Part shown: one piece after another, positions 18,696 through 28,175 of the stretch
Position numbering within the stretch: position 1 is the first letter of the stretch
How the letters are laid out: every line of letters starts with the position of its first letter
From: CAVOGJ01 sp963700865
GTDB taxonomy: Bacteria > Planctomycetota > Planctomycetia > Pirellulales > Pirellulaceae
DNA: 64,000 nucleotides
Direction of reading: 5' to 3'
Assembly: GCA_963700865.1 (NCBI GenBank)
Contig: CAVOZC010000001.1
Location: forward strand, 558,001 to 622,000
Position numbers and translations under genes: made by a program
Notes under the pieces: generated by a model
The model's database searches: none
Told to the model about the DNA's origin: nothing
What the model saw: the letters and a program-made list of their open reading frames with translations, nothing else

Positions 18696-19718
18696 CTATT
18701 GGGGGGGAACATCCCCCAACGTCAGCCCGTGTTCTCGTAAGTACGCGGAGGTCGCGTCGACGACCGGTAGGTCATAAGACGACCGTTCAAACTTGGACAC
18801 GTCGATGGGGATATTGAACTGCACCTCGAACAATTCGAGCACGACGGTCCGACGCGAATTGGCCGAAACGACGATGGCATTGCTGGGCCTGCTGGACGTG
18901 ATCCGCCAAAACTCGACGCGGTAGGGAAACAAATCATCCTTGCCAAAATGGACGGTCACCGTGTGCGGAATTTGCTCCGCCAGGCCGATCAACACCCGTT
19001 CGTTGGGGGGCTCGTCGGCCGACTGATCGGGTGCAATCCTCGCCAGCGCGGCGGGCCGCCAACCTCCGCTGCTCATCCACACCGGCACACCGTGTAACGT
19101 CCCGGACAAGACTTGCTCCAATTGGAAGTTCTGGTCGAGTTGTGCCAGCAGGTGTGGCAATCCCCCGAAGGCCAGATCGATGGAGGGAGTGGAAGATCGT
19201 AGTGGCATGGCGCTCTTGACCACATCCAGGTCGATCCGACTCATCTGCTTCTGAAAGGAACCCAGTTCGTCGATGCTGGGACGATGGCTGAATCGCCAGA
19301 GAAAACGGCCATCAGAGATTTGCTGGAAGACCGAAGCGCGATCTTCCAATTGAATCTTGAGGTCCATCCGCAACAACAAATCGCGCCCCTGGGTCATCTG
19401 GTAATACTCGCCCGAACCGACCAGCGTATGACCAAACAGGCTGATCTGCTGGCGGAGGGTTGCCCGCAGGGAACGATAACGGCGCAGCCGCTCGATCGAG
19501 GCGTGCAGCAGCTCGCCGCCTTGAGTCGGCGCGCCGCTGGTGGTTGACGGAGCGGGCGGTGGTAACCGCCGAGTCACCCCGCGATCGGTGGAAGCCGAGG
19601 CTCCGGATTCCGGGACGGCCTGCACGGCGGATTGCCCTGCGGCGCGGCAGGGTAGCCTGGACGCCCCGCTGGTTGCGACAAGCAGCAGTGACAGCAGGCG
19701 TAGCCAGGAGGTCCGCAA
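18696..19718 (-). CDS. LolA-like exported protein
   Basis: This 340-residue protein has an N-terminal signal sequence (WLRLLSLLLVATSGASRLP) and a Pro/Ser-rich linker to about residue 70. The body looks like a planctomycete variant of the LolA/LolB beta-sheet fold, with alternating strands such as SLRATLRQQISLFG, VGSGEYYQM, LLLRMDLKIQ, GRFLWRFSH and VTVHFGKDD. LolA-type proteins carry lipoproteins or lipids across the periplasm; here the ligand is unknown. The end EHGLTLGDVPP is retained. The assignment rests on the overall strand pattern and not on a signature motif. The next gene is divergent. Confidence 0.7.
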   Translation of the reverse strand: MRTSWLRLLSLLLVATSGASRLPCRAAGQSAVQAVPESGASASTDRGVTRRLPPPAPSTTSGAPTQGGELLHASIERLRRYRSLRATLRQQISLFGHTLVGSGEYYQMTQGRDLLLRMDLKIQLEDRASVFQQISDGRFLWRFSHRPSIDELGSFQKQMSRIDLDVVKSAMPLRSSTPSIDLAFGGLPHLLAQLDQNFQLEQVLSGTLHGVPVWMSSGGWRPAALARIAPDQSADEPPNERVLIGLAEQIPHTVTVHFGKDDLFPYRVEFWRITSSRPSNAIVVSANSRRTVVLELFEVQFNIPIDVSKFERSSYDLPVVDATSAYLREHGLTLGDVPPQ

Positions 19719-19926
19719 TTTATGGCTCTCGTGAGGGTTCTAACGATTTTTCCAAAGATAACGCTGCCGGATGCCGACGATTAACCACACAGGACGTCCA
19801 CCCTCCGCTCCGAGACGAGGCCGGGTTGGCTGATCGTGCGCGGGATGCCGCATTTTAGAGGTTGGTGAATCACCGGGTCCACGCCAATGCGGGCCGGACG
19901 ACACGGGTAGCAACAAGGATAAAACC

Positions 19927-21078
19927 ATGAAACGCAAGATGATCCAGGTGGCGGCCTTGGCCGCCCTGGCAGCCTTCGGTTGCCAGGGGGGACCCGGATA
20001 CAATCTGCCTCCGATGGAGCGACTGATGGCTCCCGGACCCGGCGTCGGCGGCCCCGGCCCCGGCGTGCTTACGGCGGCGGACCTTCCCGGGCCCGGTTCG
20101 GTGCCCGGTCTTTCCGAACCTCCGACAAAGCCGAATGGGCATCGTCTTCGCTGTCGGTGTCGCGCCTGCCTGGGGCACGGTTCGGATCCGTCGATGATGG
20201 GAGACATGGGCGAGGGGTGCGAATTCGCGGCGGCTCCCTCACCCACGGTGCAGGTCCTCTTCGCCAAACCCGAAGGCATGGAAGTGACGTGGGGCATCAC
20301 GGGTTCTGGTGATTTCGATTCCGAACCCCTGATTGTTCCGGGTCGCACGAACTTCAGTGAAGCCGGCTTGTATCGGGTGAAACTGCAGAACATCCCTGGC
20401 CACGAAGGCATGGAACTGTATCCAACGTTGGAGGTGGGTCCCGCCAATCCACGCACACTCGCCTACCTGGCGCACAATGCCATTCCGTTGCAATTGACGG
20501 TTGACGACTTCAATCAGGTGATGGCGGGTAATTTTGTCACCAAAGTCATCTACCTGCCTGATCCCGAATTTCAAGAGCTGGCCGTCGCCGGCGTCGAGAC
20601 CCTCGTAAGTACCCGGCTCGACCCGGGTGTGAACCCGATCGTCGAGGCCGACCGCCGGGGTGCGATCCTGGCTGTACTCCGCATCGGCAATAAAGACATT
20701 GAGATGCCCGGCATGGAAAATGAAGTCGACAGCTTCGCCGGCTCGCTGAATCCGGCCGCGGCAGGCTTCTCGTCCGGATATGCGTCGAGCCCCGGGGGGC
20801 CGATCTACGGGATGCCCCAAACGGGGACGCCGATTGGATTGCCCGGACCCGCGCACATTCCACTCGGTGGACCGGCGGGCCTAAAGCGGCACTCGATGTA
20901 TAACCACACCCACACCTATCTGCCTGAGCCCACGCGGAAGGTCGGGATTCACGTAAAGCAGCAGCCGGGCCTGCATTATCCGCTGCCTCGCAACAAGGCG
21001 TACATCCACGAGTACAACGTACCGAACTGTTCCCACTGCAATGGGGCCGGGTGTGCGGCGTGCCAGGGCGGACACTGA
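19927..21078 (+). CDS. Envelope lipoprotein, paralogue of the following DUF11-domain protein
   Basis: This 383-residue protein has a lipoprotein signal (MIQVAALAALAAFGC, Cys near residue 19) and a Gly/Pro-rich linker. A core domain spans about residues 95-260, containing VTWGITGSGDF, LYPTLEVGPANPRTLAY and NFVTKVIYLPDPE. The C-terminal part is rich in Gly/Pro and His and ends in a Cys cluster (CSHCNGAGCAACQGGH) that could bind metal. The core clearly resembles the next gene's N-terminal half (LYPTIELIDRTHPP and NLITKVVYVEPPQ). I do not know a defined function. A strong terminator follows. Confidence 0.85.
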   Translation: MKRKMIQVAALAALAAFGCQGGPGYNLPPMERLMAPGPGVGGPGPGVLTAADLPGPGSVPGLSEPPTKPNGHRLRCRCRACLGHGSDPSMMGDMGEGCEFAAAPSPTVQVLFAKPEGMEVTWGITGSGDFDSEPLIVPGRTNFSEAGLYRVKLQNIPGHEGMELYPTLEVGPANPRTLAYLAHNAIPLQLTVDDFNQVMAGNFVTKVIYLPDPEFQELAVAGVETLVSTRLDPGVNPIVEADRRGAILAVLRIGNKDIEMPGMENEVDSFAGSLNPAAAGFSSGYASSPGGPIYGMPQTGTPIGLPGPAHIPLGGPAGLKRHSMYNHTHTYLPEPTRKVGIHVKQQPGLHYPLPRNKAYIHEYNVPNCSHCNGAGCAACQGGH

Positions 21079-21109
21079 GGCGATCCGGAAGGCTCGTAAG
21101 CAAAACCGC

Positions 21110-21147
21110 GCCGCGACTAACTCGTCATGGTTAGTCGCGGCCTTTTT
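21110..21147 (+). terminator. Rho-independent terminator
   Basis: A perfect 12-base stem (GCCGCGACTAAC pairing with GTTAGTCGCGGC, loop of 8) is followed by CTTTTT. It lies 32 bases after the lipoprotein stop and before the next gene, so the two related genes are partly separate transcription units. Confidence 0.88.
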
Positions 21148-21206
21148 CCATAGCAGACTCCCAAGGGGCCAACGTGCAACTCGATCTGCGAGCCGGAGAG
21201 CAAACG

Positions 21207-22937
21207 ATGTCGTATTGTCCGCCGAAGTTGCCCTCGACCCTGCCAGTACCAGCGACGTGTCGTCGCTGGCCACTCGGTATCGGCCTGGGTCTGTGCTTGG
21301 TCGCGTCGCACATCGCCGCCCAATCCACCGCCCACCGGCTCTTTTCCGCGCATCTGCCCCTGGGGGAAATCGGCCGCGTTGCCCGGGCCCAGGGACGTAT
21401 CGAACCAGGCCCCAACCAGATGATTCGCATCGTGGCTCCCGAGGGAGTGATCGTCACCCCCTGGGACGGGCAAGAGGACGCGGTCGGCCAGGCAGTTCCA
21501 CGGACCGTCGGCCTGCAAGTCGGTTATGCCTATCGCTTCGAACTGCGGCAAATTCCCTTGCTCCTGGAACAATACCTGTATCCGACGATCGAACTGATTG
21601 ATCGCACGCATCCACCGGCGGGCCTGGAAGAGCGACACGCGATCACCGTGGAATTTACTTTAGAAGATCTGCAACTCGCGGCGGCGGGCAATCTGATCAC
21701 CAAGGTCGTGTATGTCGAGCCGCCGCAGGACGCCATTGCCGGTTCTGCCTTCGCCCGCTCGTCGCAGCCCTACTTTGACGTCGCGCAAGGCGATGACCCC
21801 TTGGCCGTGGCCGACCTCCTCGGTCGACCGCTGGCCATTGTCCGCATCGGCTCGCGCGATCTGTCCCCCGGCGAACACGATCCGGGCCTGATTCCAGCGG
21901 CTCCGCCTGTGGAGCAGCCCGTTGGCTTCACGATCAGTGATACTGCCGGAGAACAGGTCATGTCGCGTCACGAACAAGGCGACGCGTGTGTGACCTGCCC
22001 CGCTTGCCATCAACGGCACCCCGCCAACGCGCGCGATGAATACTTGTGTGATGGCGGAGACGCCGGTCAGCCCACAAGGGTGCGAAGGGACTGGCAGGTG
22101 GACGGCATGCAGATGGAGGATACGGTCGCTCATTTCGACACCCTGGCAGGAGACGTGGTCGTAGTGCCCAGCACGCGCGCTTGCGTCTATGCGCCCCGCT
22201 TTGCCGCCGTGCGACAAGTGTTTCGTGCGTTCGAAAACCAGATGAATGACGTCGCCATCCACGAACGCGACGTCTTGGCCCCCAGCGACCACGATCTGCT
22301 GCTTGAACCAGGAGCGGTCAAGCAGCCGGAAGGCACCGTCCGCGCCATTGGCACGGCGATCGGCAACGTGATGGAAGAACGGCAGCGTGGCCTGCTGGTC
22401 GATGACGTGCGTCCACCCAGCGAGACAAGCAACAGCCTCCTGCCCTTCGAAAACCTGCAGATCATTGAATTGGGAACCCTGGATGTGAAAGACACCCCGT
22501 TGCTGCTGGAAGGCGTGGCGGCGGCTCAGGTGTGGTCGGCCGTCGAGATGGCGCAAGTCCTGATTGACCACGATGTGGCCGTGGAACAGGACTCGGTGCG
22601 AGCAGCCCAGGTCGAGTTGGTGTATGAGATGCCCAAGGGGAAACCCCGTTTGCGGTTGATCAAATTGGCATCGGAACAAGACGCCATCAGCGGCGACACC
22701 GTGCATTTCACGCTTCGTTTCGATAACACGGGAGTGCAACCGATCGGCAACGTCACGATCATCGACAAACTGACGACACGGCTGATCTACGTTCCCGAGT
22801 CGCAGAAATGCACCCGCGCCGCCACCTTCTCGGCCAGCGACGCAGCTCGAGATGCGCTCGTCCTGAAGTGGGAGATCACCGAACCGCTGGAGCCGGGTGA
22901 AGGCGGCGTCATCCGCTTCGCCTGCCGGGTCGACTAG
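21207..22937 (+). CDS. Exported protein with paralogous core and C-terminal DUF11-type domain
   Basis: This 576-residue protein starts at ATG 21207, with GGAG ten bases upstream. A signal segment (PLGIGLGLCLVASHIAAQS) is followed by the same core as the preceding lipoprotein (MIRIVAPEGVIVTPWDG, LYPTIELIDRTHPP, NLITKVVYVEPP). A short Cys-containing segment (CVTCPACHQRHP) lies near residue 265. The C-terminal 100 residues (LIKLASEQDAISGDTVHFTL, NVTIIDKLTTRLIYVPES) form the Ig-like DUF11 repeat found in cell-surface proteins. It is probably an outer-envelope or surface protein, common in planctomycete genomes. No catalytic motif is visible. Confidence 0.85.
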   Translation: MSYCPPKLPSTLPVPATCRRWPLGIGLGLCLVASHIAAQSTAHRLFSAHLPLGEIGRVARAQGRIEPGPNQMIRIVAPEGVIVTPWDGQEDAVGQAVPRTVGLQVGYAYRFELRQIPLLLEQYLYPTIELIDRTHPPAGLEERHAITVEFTLEDLQLAAAGNLITKVVYVEPPQDAIAGSAFARSSQPYFDVAQGDDPLAVADLLGRPLAIVRIGSRDLSPGEHDPGLIPAAPPVEQPVGFTISDTAGEQVMSRHEQGDACVTCPACHQRHPANARDEYLCDGGDAGQPTRVRRDWQVDGMQMEDTVAHFDTLAGDVVVVPSTRACVYAPRFAAVRQVFRAFENQMNDVAIHERDVLAPSDHDLLLEPGAVKQPEGTVRAIGTAIGNVMEERQRGLLVDDVRPPSETSNSLLPFENLQIIELGTLDVKDTPLLLEGVAAAQVWSAVEMAQVLIDHDVAVEQDSVRAAQVELVYEMPKGKPRLRLIKLASEQDAISGDTVHFTLRFDNTGVQPIGNVTIIDKLTTRLIYVPESQKCTRAATFSASDAARDALVLKWEITEPLEPGEGGVIRFACRVD

Positions 22938-23033
22938 TGCGACCGAGTCGTCGCGTGTCGGCTTGGCGTGGGGATTCGCAGCGCGGTAAGATCGCGGCGT
23001 CCCTTATCGTCACCCTGGCCTCCGAGACTGGTC

Positions 23034-24161
23034 ATGCGCCCCACCAACTCATCTCCCTGGATTGCCTCTCGTACGTTTACCTTTGACAGCAGTGGCATAC
23101 GCAGGGTGTTTGATCTGGCGGCGGAACTCAAGGACCCGATCAACCTTTCGATTGGCCAGCCCGATTTTGACGTACCTCAGCCGGTAAGACAGGCCTGCGT
23201 GGCGGCGATTGAAAGTCAGAAGAACGGCTACGCGTTAACCCAGGGCATTCCCGCGTTGCGGGAGAGACTCCAGTCGGAAATCGAGGCGGAGTATGGGCAC
23301 GCCGATCGGGAGGTGTTCGTGACCTCCGGAACCAGCGGCGGGTTGATGCTCGCCATGCTGGCTCTGGTAAATCCGGGGGATGAGGTCATCATCTTCGATC
23401 CGTATTTCGTGATGTACGAACCACTCATTTCGCTCGTGGGTGGCGTCGCCGTCCTCGTCGATACGTATCCCGAGTTTCGTATGGACGTGGAGCGTGTGCG
23501 CGCGGCAACGACGGCTCGTACAAAGATGATCTTGCTCAACAGTCCGGGCAACCCGACAGGAGCCGTGGCGACCGCCGACGAAGTTCGAGAGCTGGCGGAA
23601 TTCGCGGCCAGCCGCAACATCGTCTTGCTGTCGGACGAAATCTATCGCCAGTTCTGCTATGACAAACCATTCAGCTCGCCCGCGATGTATAACGAATCGA
23701 CGCTGGTGATCGACGGTTTCTCGAAGAGCCACGCCATGACGGGCTGGCGTGTCGGCTGGGCTCATGGTCCGACGGAGATCATCCAGACGATGATCAAATT
23801 GCAGCAATACTCCTTTGTCTGCGCGCCGCAGCCAGCCCAATGGGCCAGCGTGGCAGCTCTGGATGTGAACATGCACGCGCACACCGATGCCTATCGGGCC
23901 AAACGAGACCGACTGGTTGAGGGCATTCGCGACCAGTACGAGATCTCCGGCGGCGAGGGTGCCTTTTACGTGTTTCCGCGGGCCCCTTGGGGTACGGGCA
24001 GCGAATTCGTGGAAGCGGCTATTCGCCACAATCTACTGATCATCCCGGGGAGTATTTTCAGCCGGCACGACACGCATTTCCGCATCTCCTATGCCGCCGC
24101 GGACAAGACGATTGACAGGGGCATCGAAGTGCTGCGGCGGCTGGCCACCGCCGATCGGTGA
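23034..24161 (+). CDS. PLP-dependent class I aminotransferase
   Basis: This 375-residue aminotransferase transfers an amino group between an amino acid and a 2-oxo acid. The PLP-binding lysine is in DGFSKSHAMTGWRVGW, with the fold-type I Asn in NSPGNPTGAV, Asp/Tyr in VLLSDEIYRQF and the C-terminal substrate Arg in HFRISYAA. It resembles aspartate/aromatic aminotransferases (AspC/PatA group), but the sequence does not fix the substrate. ATG 23034 is chosen since the family N-terminus begins soon after (ASRTFTFDSSGIRRVF). A TAAGAT box lies at 22987-22992, about 42 bases upstream. The zinc-ribbon gene follows 17 bases after the stop, in the same operon. Confidence 0.93.
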   Translation: MRPTNSSPWIASRTFTFDSSGIRRVFDLAAELKDPINLSIGQPDFDVPQPVRQACVAAIESQKNGYALTQGIPALRERLQSEIEAEYGHADREVFVTSGTSGGLMLAMLALVNPGDEVIIFDPYFVMYEPLISLVGGVAVLVDTYPEFRMDVERVRAATTARTKMILLNSPGNPTGAVATADEVRELAEFAASRNIVLLSDEIYRQFCYDKPFSSPAMYNESTLVIDGFSKSHAMTGWRVGWAHGPTEIIQTMIKLQQYSFVCAPQPAQWASVAALDVNMHAHTDAYRAKRDRLVEGIRDQYEISGGEGAFYVFPRAPWGTGSEFVEAAIRHNLLIIPGSIFSRHDTHFRISYAAADKTIDRGIEVLRRLATADR

Positions 24162-24178
24162 CCCCCGGAGGAACGGCC

Positions 24179-24463
24179 ATGTCTTTCTCTCCCGAGTCGA
24201 TGGAACCCGAATTTTGCCCGCATTGCGGCAGCCCACTGCCGCAAGAGGCCTTGTTCTGCCGGGAATGCGGCGCTAGCGACGACGCGGGATGGCAGGCGGA
24301 GGAGTCGTCCGACACATGGGTCGAGGAAGACGAGTTTGACTATGACGATTTTGTCGCCCGCGAGTTCGGGCATGGTGGGCCCGCCTCCTGGCGACCGGTA
24401 CACTACGTGGCGGTGCTCGTGATCTTGGTGCTGCTTGTTTCACTCCTGGTTCTCGCACGCTGA
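24179..24463 (+). CDS. Zinc-ribbon membrane protein
   Basis: This 94-residue protein starts at ATG 24179, preceded by GGAGGA. The N-terminal zinc ribbon is CPHCGSPLPQEALFCRECG (two CxxC pairs). A very acidic linker (EEDEFDYDDF) leads to one C-terminal membrane helix (YVAVLVILVLLVSLLVLAR). The topology suggests a cytoplasmic ribbon tethered to the membrane. I know no defined function. It lies 17 bases after the aminotransferase and about 60 bases before the anion transporter, so all three may form one transcript. Confidence 0.85.
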   Translation: MSFSPESMEPEFCPHCGSPLPQEALFCRECGASDDAGWQAEESSDTWVEEDEFDYDDFVAREFGHGGPASWRPVHYVAVLVILVLLVSLLVLAR

Positions 24464-24526
24464 TCCCCGGCGCCCGCGACATCTTCCGCGGAAAATCGAA
24501 CGGCCCTCAGGTGGGATGCCACAACC

Positions 24527-25894
24527 ATGAAACGCGTTTGCCTGTGGACGGGGCCCTTGCTCGCCATCACGATCGCTGGCGGTTTGGTCGCCGGTCAGGC
24601 GTGCGATCGCGCTGTGGCCTGGACGGTGGGTATCACGCTCCTCACGGCATTTTGGTGGATCACGGAACCCATCCCCATCGCCGCCACATCGCTCGTTCCG
24701 CTGGCCGTCTTTCCCCTCAGCGGAGTGCTGGATGCCAGCCAGGTCGCTCAGTCGTACGGGAGTCCATTGATCCTGCTGATGCTGGGTGGCTTCATGTTGT
24801 CGACGGGAATGGAGCGTAGCGGTGCGCACCGACGTATCGCGCTCACGATGGTGGGACTGTGCGGCGGCACGAGCGGCCGCAGGCTGGTCTTTGGATTTAT
24901 GGCGGCTTCCGCCCTGTTGAGCATGTGGATTTCCAACGCGGCGACCACGTTGATGCTGCTGCCGATTGCCCTGGCCGTTCTGGAGGGCTCGACGGATCAC
25001 CGACTACAAAAAAGCCTGCTGCTGGGTATCGCGTATGCAGCCAGCATCGGAGGCATCGGGACGCCAATTGGGACCCCTCCCAACCTGATCTTCATGAGCG
25101 AATATTTGCAACAAACGGGGATCGAGTTGGGCTTTATCGACTGGATGAAACTGGCGCTGCCGTTAGTGCTGGTGATGCTGCCACTCGCTGGGCTCTGGCT
25201 GACGCGAGGTCTGGGGACACATGGCAAGATCACATTACCGTCGGTGGGGAGTTGGCGGAAAGCGGAGGTACGTACGCTGGTCGTGTTTACGATCACGGCT
25301 TTTCTGTGGATGACCCGCCAACAACCTTGGGGTGGTTGGAGCGCCTGGTCGGGCATGACGGGTGCCAATGATGCCAGCGTGGCGCTGCTGGCTGTTGTGG
25401 CACTGTTTGCGATTTCCGACGGGCAGGGGGCACGACTGCTCGATTGGGAGTCTGCCACTCGCATCCCGTGGGGCATCCTGATTTTGTTTGGCGGCGGCAT
25501 CACGATTGCCAATGCGTTTGTGTCCTCCGGATTGAGCCGACAATTGGGAGACGTGCTGGCTGCCGCGGGACAACTTCCTCAGGTGGTCCTGATCGGCACC
25601 ATCTGTCTGGCCGTAACGTTTCTCACGGAGGTGACCAGCAATACCGCAACGGCCACACTATTAATGCCGATTCTGGCGGCGGCCGCCGTCGCCACTGGGA
25701 AAGACCCCCGACTGCTGATGATTCCCGCCACGTTCAGTGCCAGTTTTGCCTTCATGCTCCCAGTGGCCACGCCTCCGAATGCGATTGTGTTTGCGAGTGA
25801 CAAGCTCGTGGTCCGAGAAATGGCACAAGAAGGCTTCGTGCTCAACTTGCTGGGAGTGGTGGCGGTGACGACGATTTACTCCTGGTGGCTCTGA
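24527..25894 (+). CDS. DASS-family (SLC13) sodium/anion symporter
   Basis: This 455-residue membrane protein has 10-11 helices and two hairpin-linked signature sites: MWISNAATTLMLLP (SNA/T motif, about residue 145) and VTSNTATATLLMP (SNT, about residue 370). These bind Na+ and the carboxylate in the dicarboxylate/sulfate transporter family. Other hallmarks are GIGTPIGTPPNLIFM and PVATPPNAIVF. The substrate is probably a di- or tricarboxylate, but sulfate or phosphate cannot be excluded. The N-terminal helices look complete, and start ATG 24527 is taken because the first helix begins immediately. It is the last plus-strand gene before the clpX terminator and is convergent with clpX. Confidence 0.93.
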   Translation: MKRVCLWTGPLLAITIAGGLVAGQACDRAVAWTVGITLLTAFWWITEPIPIAATSLVPLAVFPLSGVLDASQVAQSYGSPLILLMLGGFMLSTGMERSGAHRRIALTMVGLCGGTSGRRLVFGFMAASALLSMWISNAATTLMLLPIALAVLEGSTDHRLQKSLLLGIAYAASIGGIGTPIGTPPNLIFMSEYLQQTGIELGFIDWMKLALPLVLVMLPLAGLWLTRGLGTHGKITLPSVGSWRKAEVRTLVVFTITAFLWMTRQQPWGGWSAWSGMTGANDASVALLAVVALFAISDGQGARLLDWESATRIPWGILILFGGGITIANAFVSSGLSRQLGDVLAAAGQLPQVVLIGTICLAVTFLTEVTSNTATATLLMPILAAAAVATGKDPRLLMIPATFSASFAFMLPVATPPNAIVFASDKLVVREMAQEGFVLNLLGVVAVTTIYSWWL

Positions 25895-25908
25895 GCGCGA
25901 GCTATAAG

Positions 25909-25951
25909 AAAAAACGACCGGCTGTGCCGCTCAAGGCGACACAGCCGGTCG
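25909..25951 (-). terminator. Rho-independent terminator for clpX
   Basis: Read on the minus strand, a 12-base perfect stem (CGACCGGCTGTG pairing with CACAGCCGGTCG) surrounds a 13-base loop and is followed by six U residues. It lies 55 bases after the clpX stop and before the converging transporter gene. Confidence 0.9.
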
Positions 25952-26006
25952 GTGCAGGTTGAATACGGAAGGGGGCGGTTGGCCGCGGAAGCACGGCAGC
26001 CGCCGA

Positions 26007-27298
26007 TCAGGCACTCTTGGACTTGGGCTCCGTGATTTCGAAGAGGCTGGCTTCGCCACGCACGACTTCGTCCGTCACAATGTACTTCTGTCCGGTGTCG
26101 CGATCGGGAAGTTCGAACATGATATCCAACATCACCTCTTCGATGATCGAACGCAGACCACGAGCCCCGGTGTCTTTGGCAGGCGCCCGCTTCGCGATCG
26201 CGTGCAGGGCTCCCTCAGTGAACTCGAGTTCGCTATTTTCCATCTCGAAGAGCGTCTGGTACTGCTGCACCAGGGCGTTCTTCGGTTCGGTCAAAACCCG
26301 CACCAAGCCTTCCGTGTCGAGCGGCGTGAGGGCGCTGGTCACGGGCAAGTCGGCCCACAAGTTCCGGAATTAGCCCGAATTCGAGCACATCATCACTCGT
26401 CACCTGAGGCAGCAACTCGGCCAGATCCTGATCATTGGACGCCGCGGCATCCTGGCCGAAACCGATGGTACGCTTGCCGAGCCGCTTGCGAATGATGTCA
26501 TCCATACCGACAAACGTCCCGCCGCAAATGAAGAGGATATTCGTGGTATCCATCTGGATATACTGCTGCTCGGGATGCTTGCGTCCTCCCTGGGGCGGCA
26601 CATTCGCGGTGGTTCCCTCCAGCATTTTCAACAAGGCCTGCTGCACGCCTTCGCCCGAGACGTCGCGAGTGATGGACACGTTGTTGCTCAGTCTTGCCAA
26701 TCTTGTCGATCTCGTCAATGTACAGCACGCCTCGTTGGGCTGCCTCCAGATCGAAGTCGGCGGCGTGGAGCAGCTTCAGCAACAGGTTCTCAACATCCTC
26801 ACCCACATAGCCGGCTTCGGTGAGCGTCGTCGCATCACCGATGGCAAAGGGCACGTTGAGCACTCGTGCCAGCGTGCTGGCGCCAAGAGCGTCTTGCCCG
26901 ACCCGGTCGGCCCGATCAACAGAATGTTGGATTTTTCAATCTCGACACCCGAACTCTCCCAATCCATGGACAACCGCTTGTAGTGATTGTGCACGGCAAC
27001 CGAGAGGACCTTCTTCGCGGGCGACTGCCCGATCACGTACTGGTCGAGTTCGCTGACAATTTCGCGAGGCGTCGGGATCTTGGTGAACAAGCTGTTTGGT
27101 CGTACCGCGTCGCTTCTGCTCTTGATCGAGAATCGAGTGACACAGTTCGATACATTCTCCGCAGATGTAGACATCGCCAGGACCTTCCACGAGGGGCCCG
27201 ACGTCGCGATAGCTCTTGCGGCAAAATGAGCAGTATGCATTCTTCTTGGTGGTGCTACCGCCTCGGCGATTGCCACTCCCGTCCTTACCTGCAGGCAT
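26007..27298 (-). pseudogene. clpX: ClpX ATPase subunit, broken by four frameshifts
   Basis: ClpX unfolds substrates for the ClpP protease. All parts of a normal about 430-residue protein are present but spread over several frames: the zinc finger CSFCRKSYRDVGP...CGECIELC, Walker A GPTGSGKT, VLYIDEIDKIGK, SNNVSITRDVSGEGVQQA, the GFG-type loop and the C-terminal ITEPKSKSA. Frame changes lie near 27100, 26880, 26696 and 26348; each can be fixed by one base. Downstream of each break the family sequence resumes at once, and a strong terminator is conserved. I therefore suspect sequencing error and not decay, but as written no functional ClpX is encoded. The start is ATG 27298. Confidence 0.92.
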
Positions 27299-27612
27299 TC
27301 TTTCTCCTTTCGGAATCCTTGCCGACGCAGTGCGTCAGCGAATCGGCCAAATTGATTTTCTTCAAATCCCTGGTGCTGCTCGTTTTGGCCGATCAGGCGA
27401 CGGAGTCGTGATCATGGCCCGATTGGGCTTCCATGTCCGTGTAAGTTCCGAGCATTCTACGTCGAGCGTGATCTCAAAGTTCGCAACGCCGCGAATAATG
27501 AGTAGATCGGTCATCCCGCCAGCGATGATAGCACGAAATTGCCAGCACCCGCGCGACGCGCCTTTTCGCTATATCTTCCCGGAGACGCCAAACGGACCTG
27601 CCGTTACAACAA
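27299..27612. other. Intergenic region upstream of clpX
   Basis: No gene is supported here. The region lies between the minus-strand clpX start and the end of a minus-strand membrane-protein gene, so the clpX promoter should be here, but I cannot identify certain boxes. AT content is higher than in the neighbouring genes. Confidence 0.45.
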
Positions 27613-27909
27613 CTACTCCTGAAACGAGGAATCCTTATCTTCTCGCGTACCTTCGTTCATCTGCCGCTTTCCGAGAAACCTTCTTATCGTTCGGTACTCA
27701 CCCTCAGTTAGTAAACCTGTCGCTCGCATTTCATGGAAATTCGCAAGGTGGTCGACGGTGAGATCCGTTCTATTGTTGTGATCGCGCCATTTCCGAATGA
27801 CATAGACACCGATCAGCGAGAAAACGATCGCCACGGACACCCAGAATACCGCGCGGGCTGGAGCTGACCGCAGCAGATCGTGCATGCTTGCCCCACCTGC
27901 ATCTGACAT
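27613..27909 (-). CDS. Small membrane protein with SHOCT-like tail
   Basis: This 98-residue protein has one helix (AVFWVSVAIVFSLIGVYVI) after a short N-terminal tail, then a polar C-terminal half. The motif NFHEMRATGLLTEGEYRTIRRFL resembles the short SHOCT-type oligomerisation motif (leucine-rich, Gly-Leu-Leu-Thr-x-x-Glu-Tyr). The start 27909 gives a 19-residue leader; an internal ATG eight residues later is also possible. No function is known. It is transcribed towards clpX but separated from it by about 310 bases. Confidence 0.8.
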   Translation of the reverse strand: MSDAGGASMHDLLRSAPARAVFWVSVAIVFSLIGVYVIRKWRDHNNRTDLTVDHLANFHEMRATGLLTEGEYRTIRRFLGKRQMNEGTREDKDSSFQE

Positions 27910-28175
27910 GTTGGCATCCGCCCTCCTCTATTATCCACAACACGACATACGGGTCCAGATTGACTGGAACTTCTCCGCCCTGCCCCGTGCCGGAAGCAGA
28001 AAATGCGGGCCAAACGACCGGCCCGGCGTGGTGTCCGGATCGGCCAGCCCGCCTGGGGGAGCCTGCCACCGTACGACCACCGTTGCCCCGATTTGGCTGA
28101 TCACCTCCGGAAAAGATAGACTGGGGACGCGTGGGATGACGTGTCCCTCGAATCCCCCTCCGTCGCGGAACCTTT

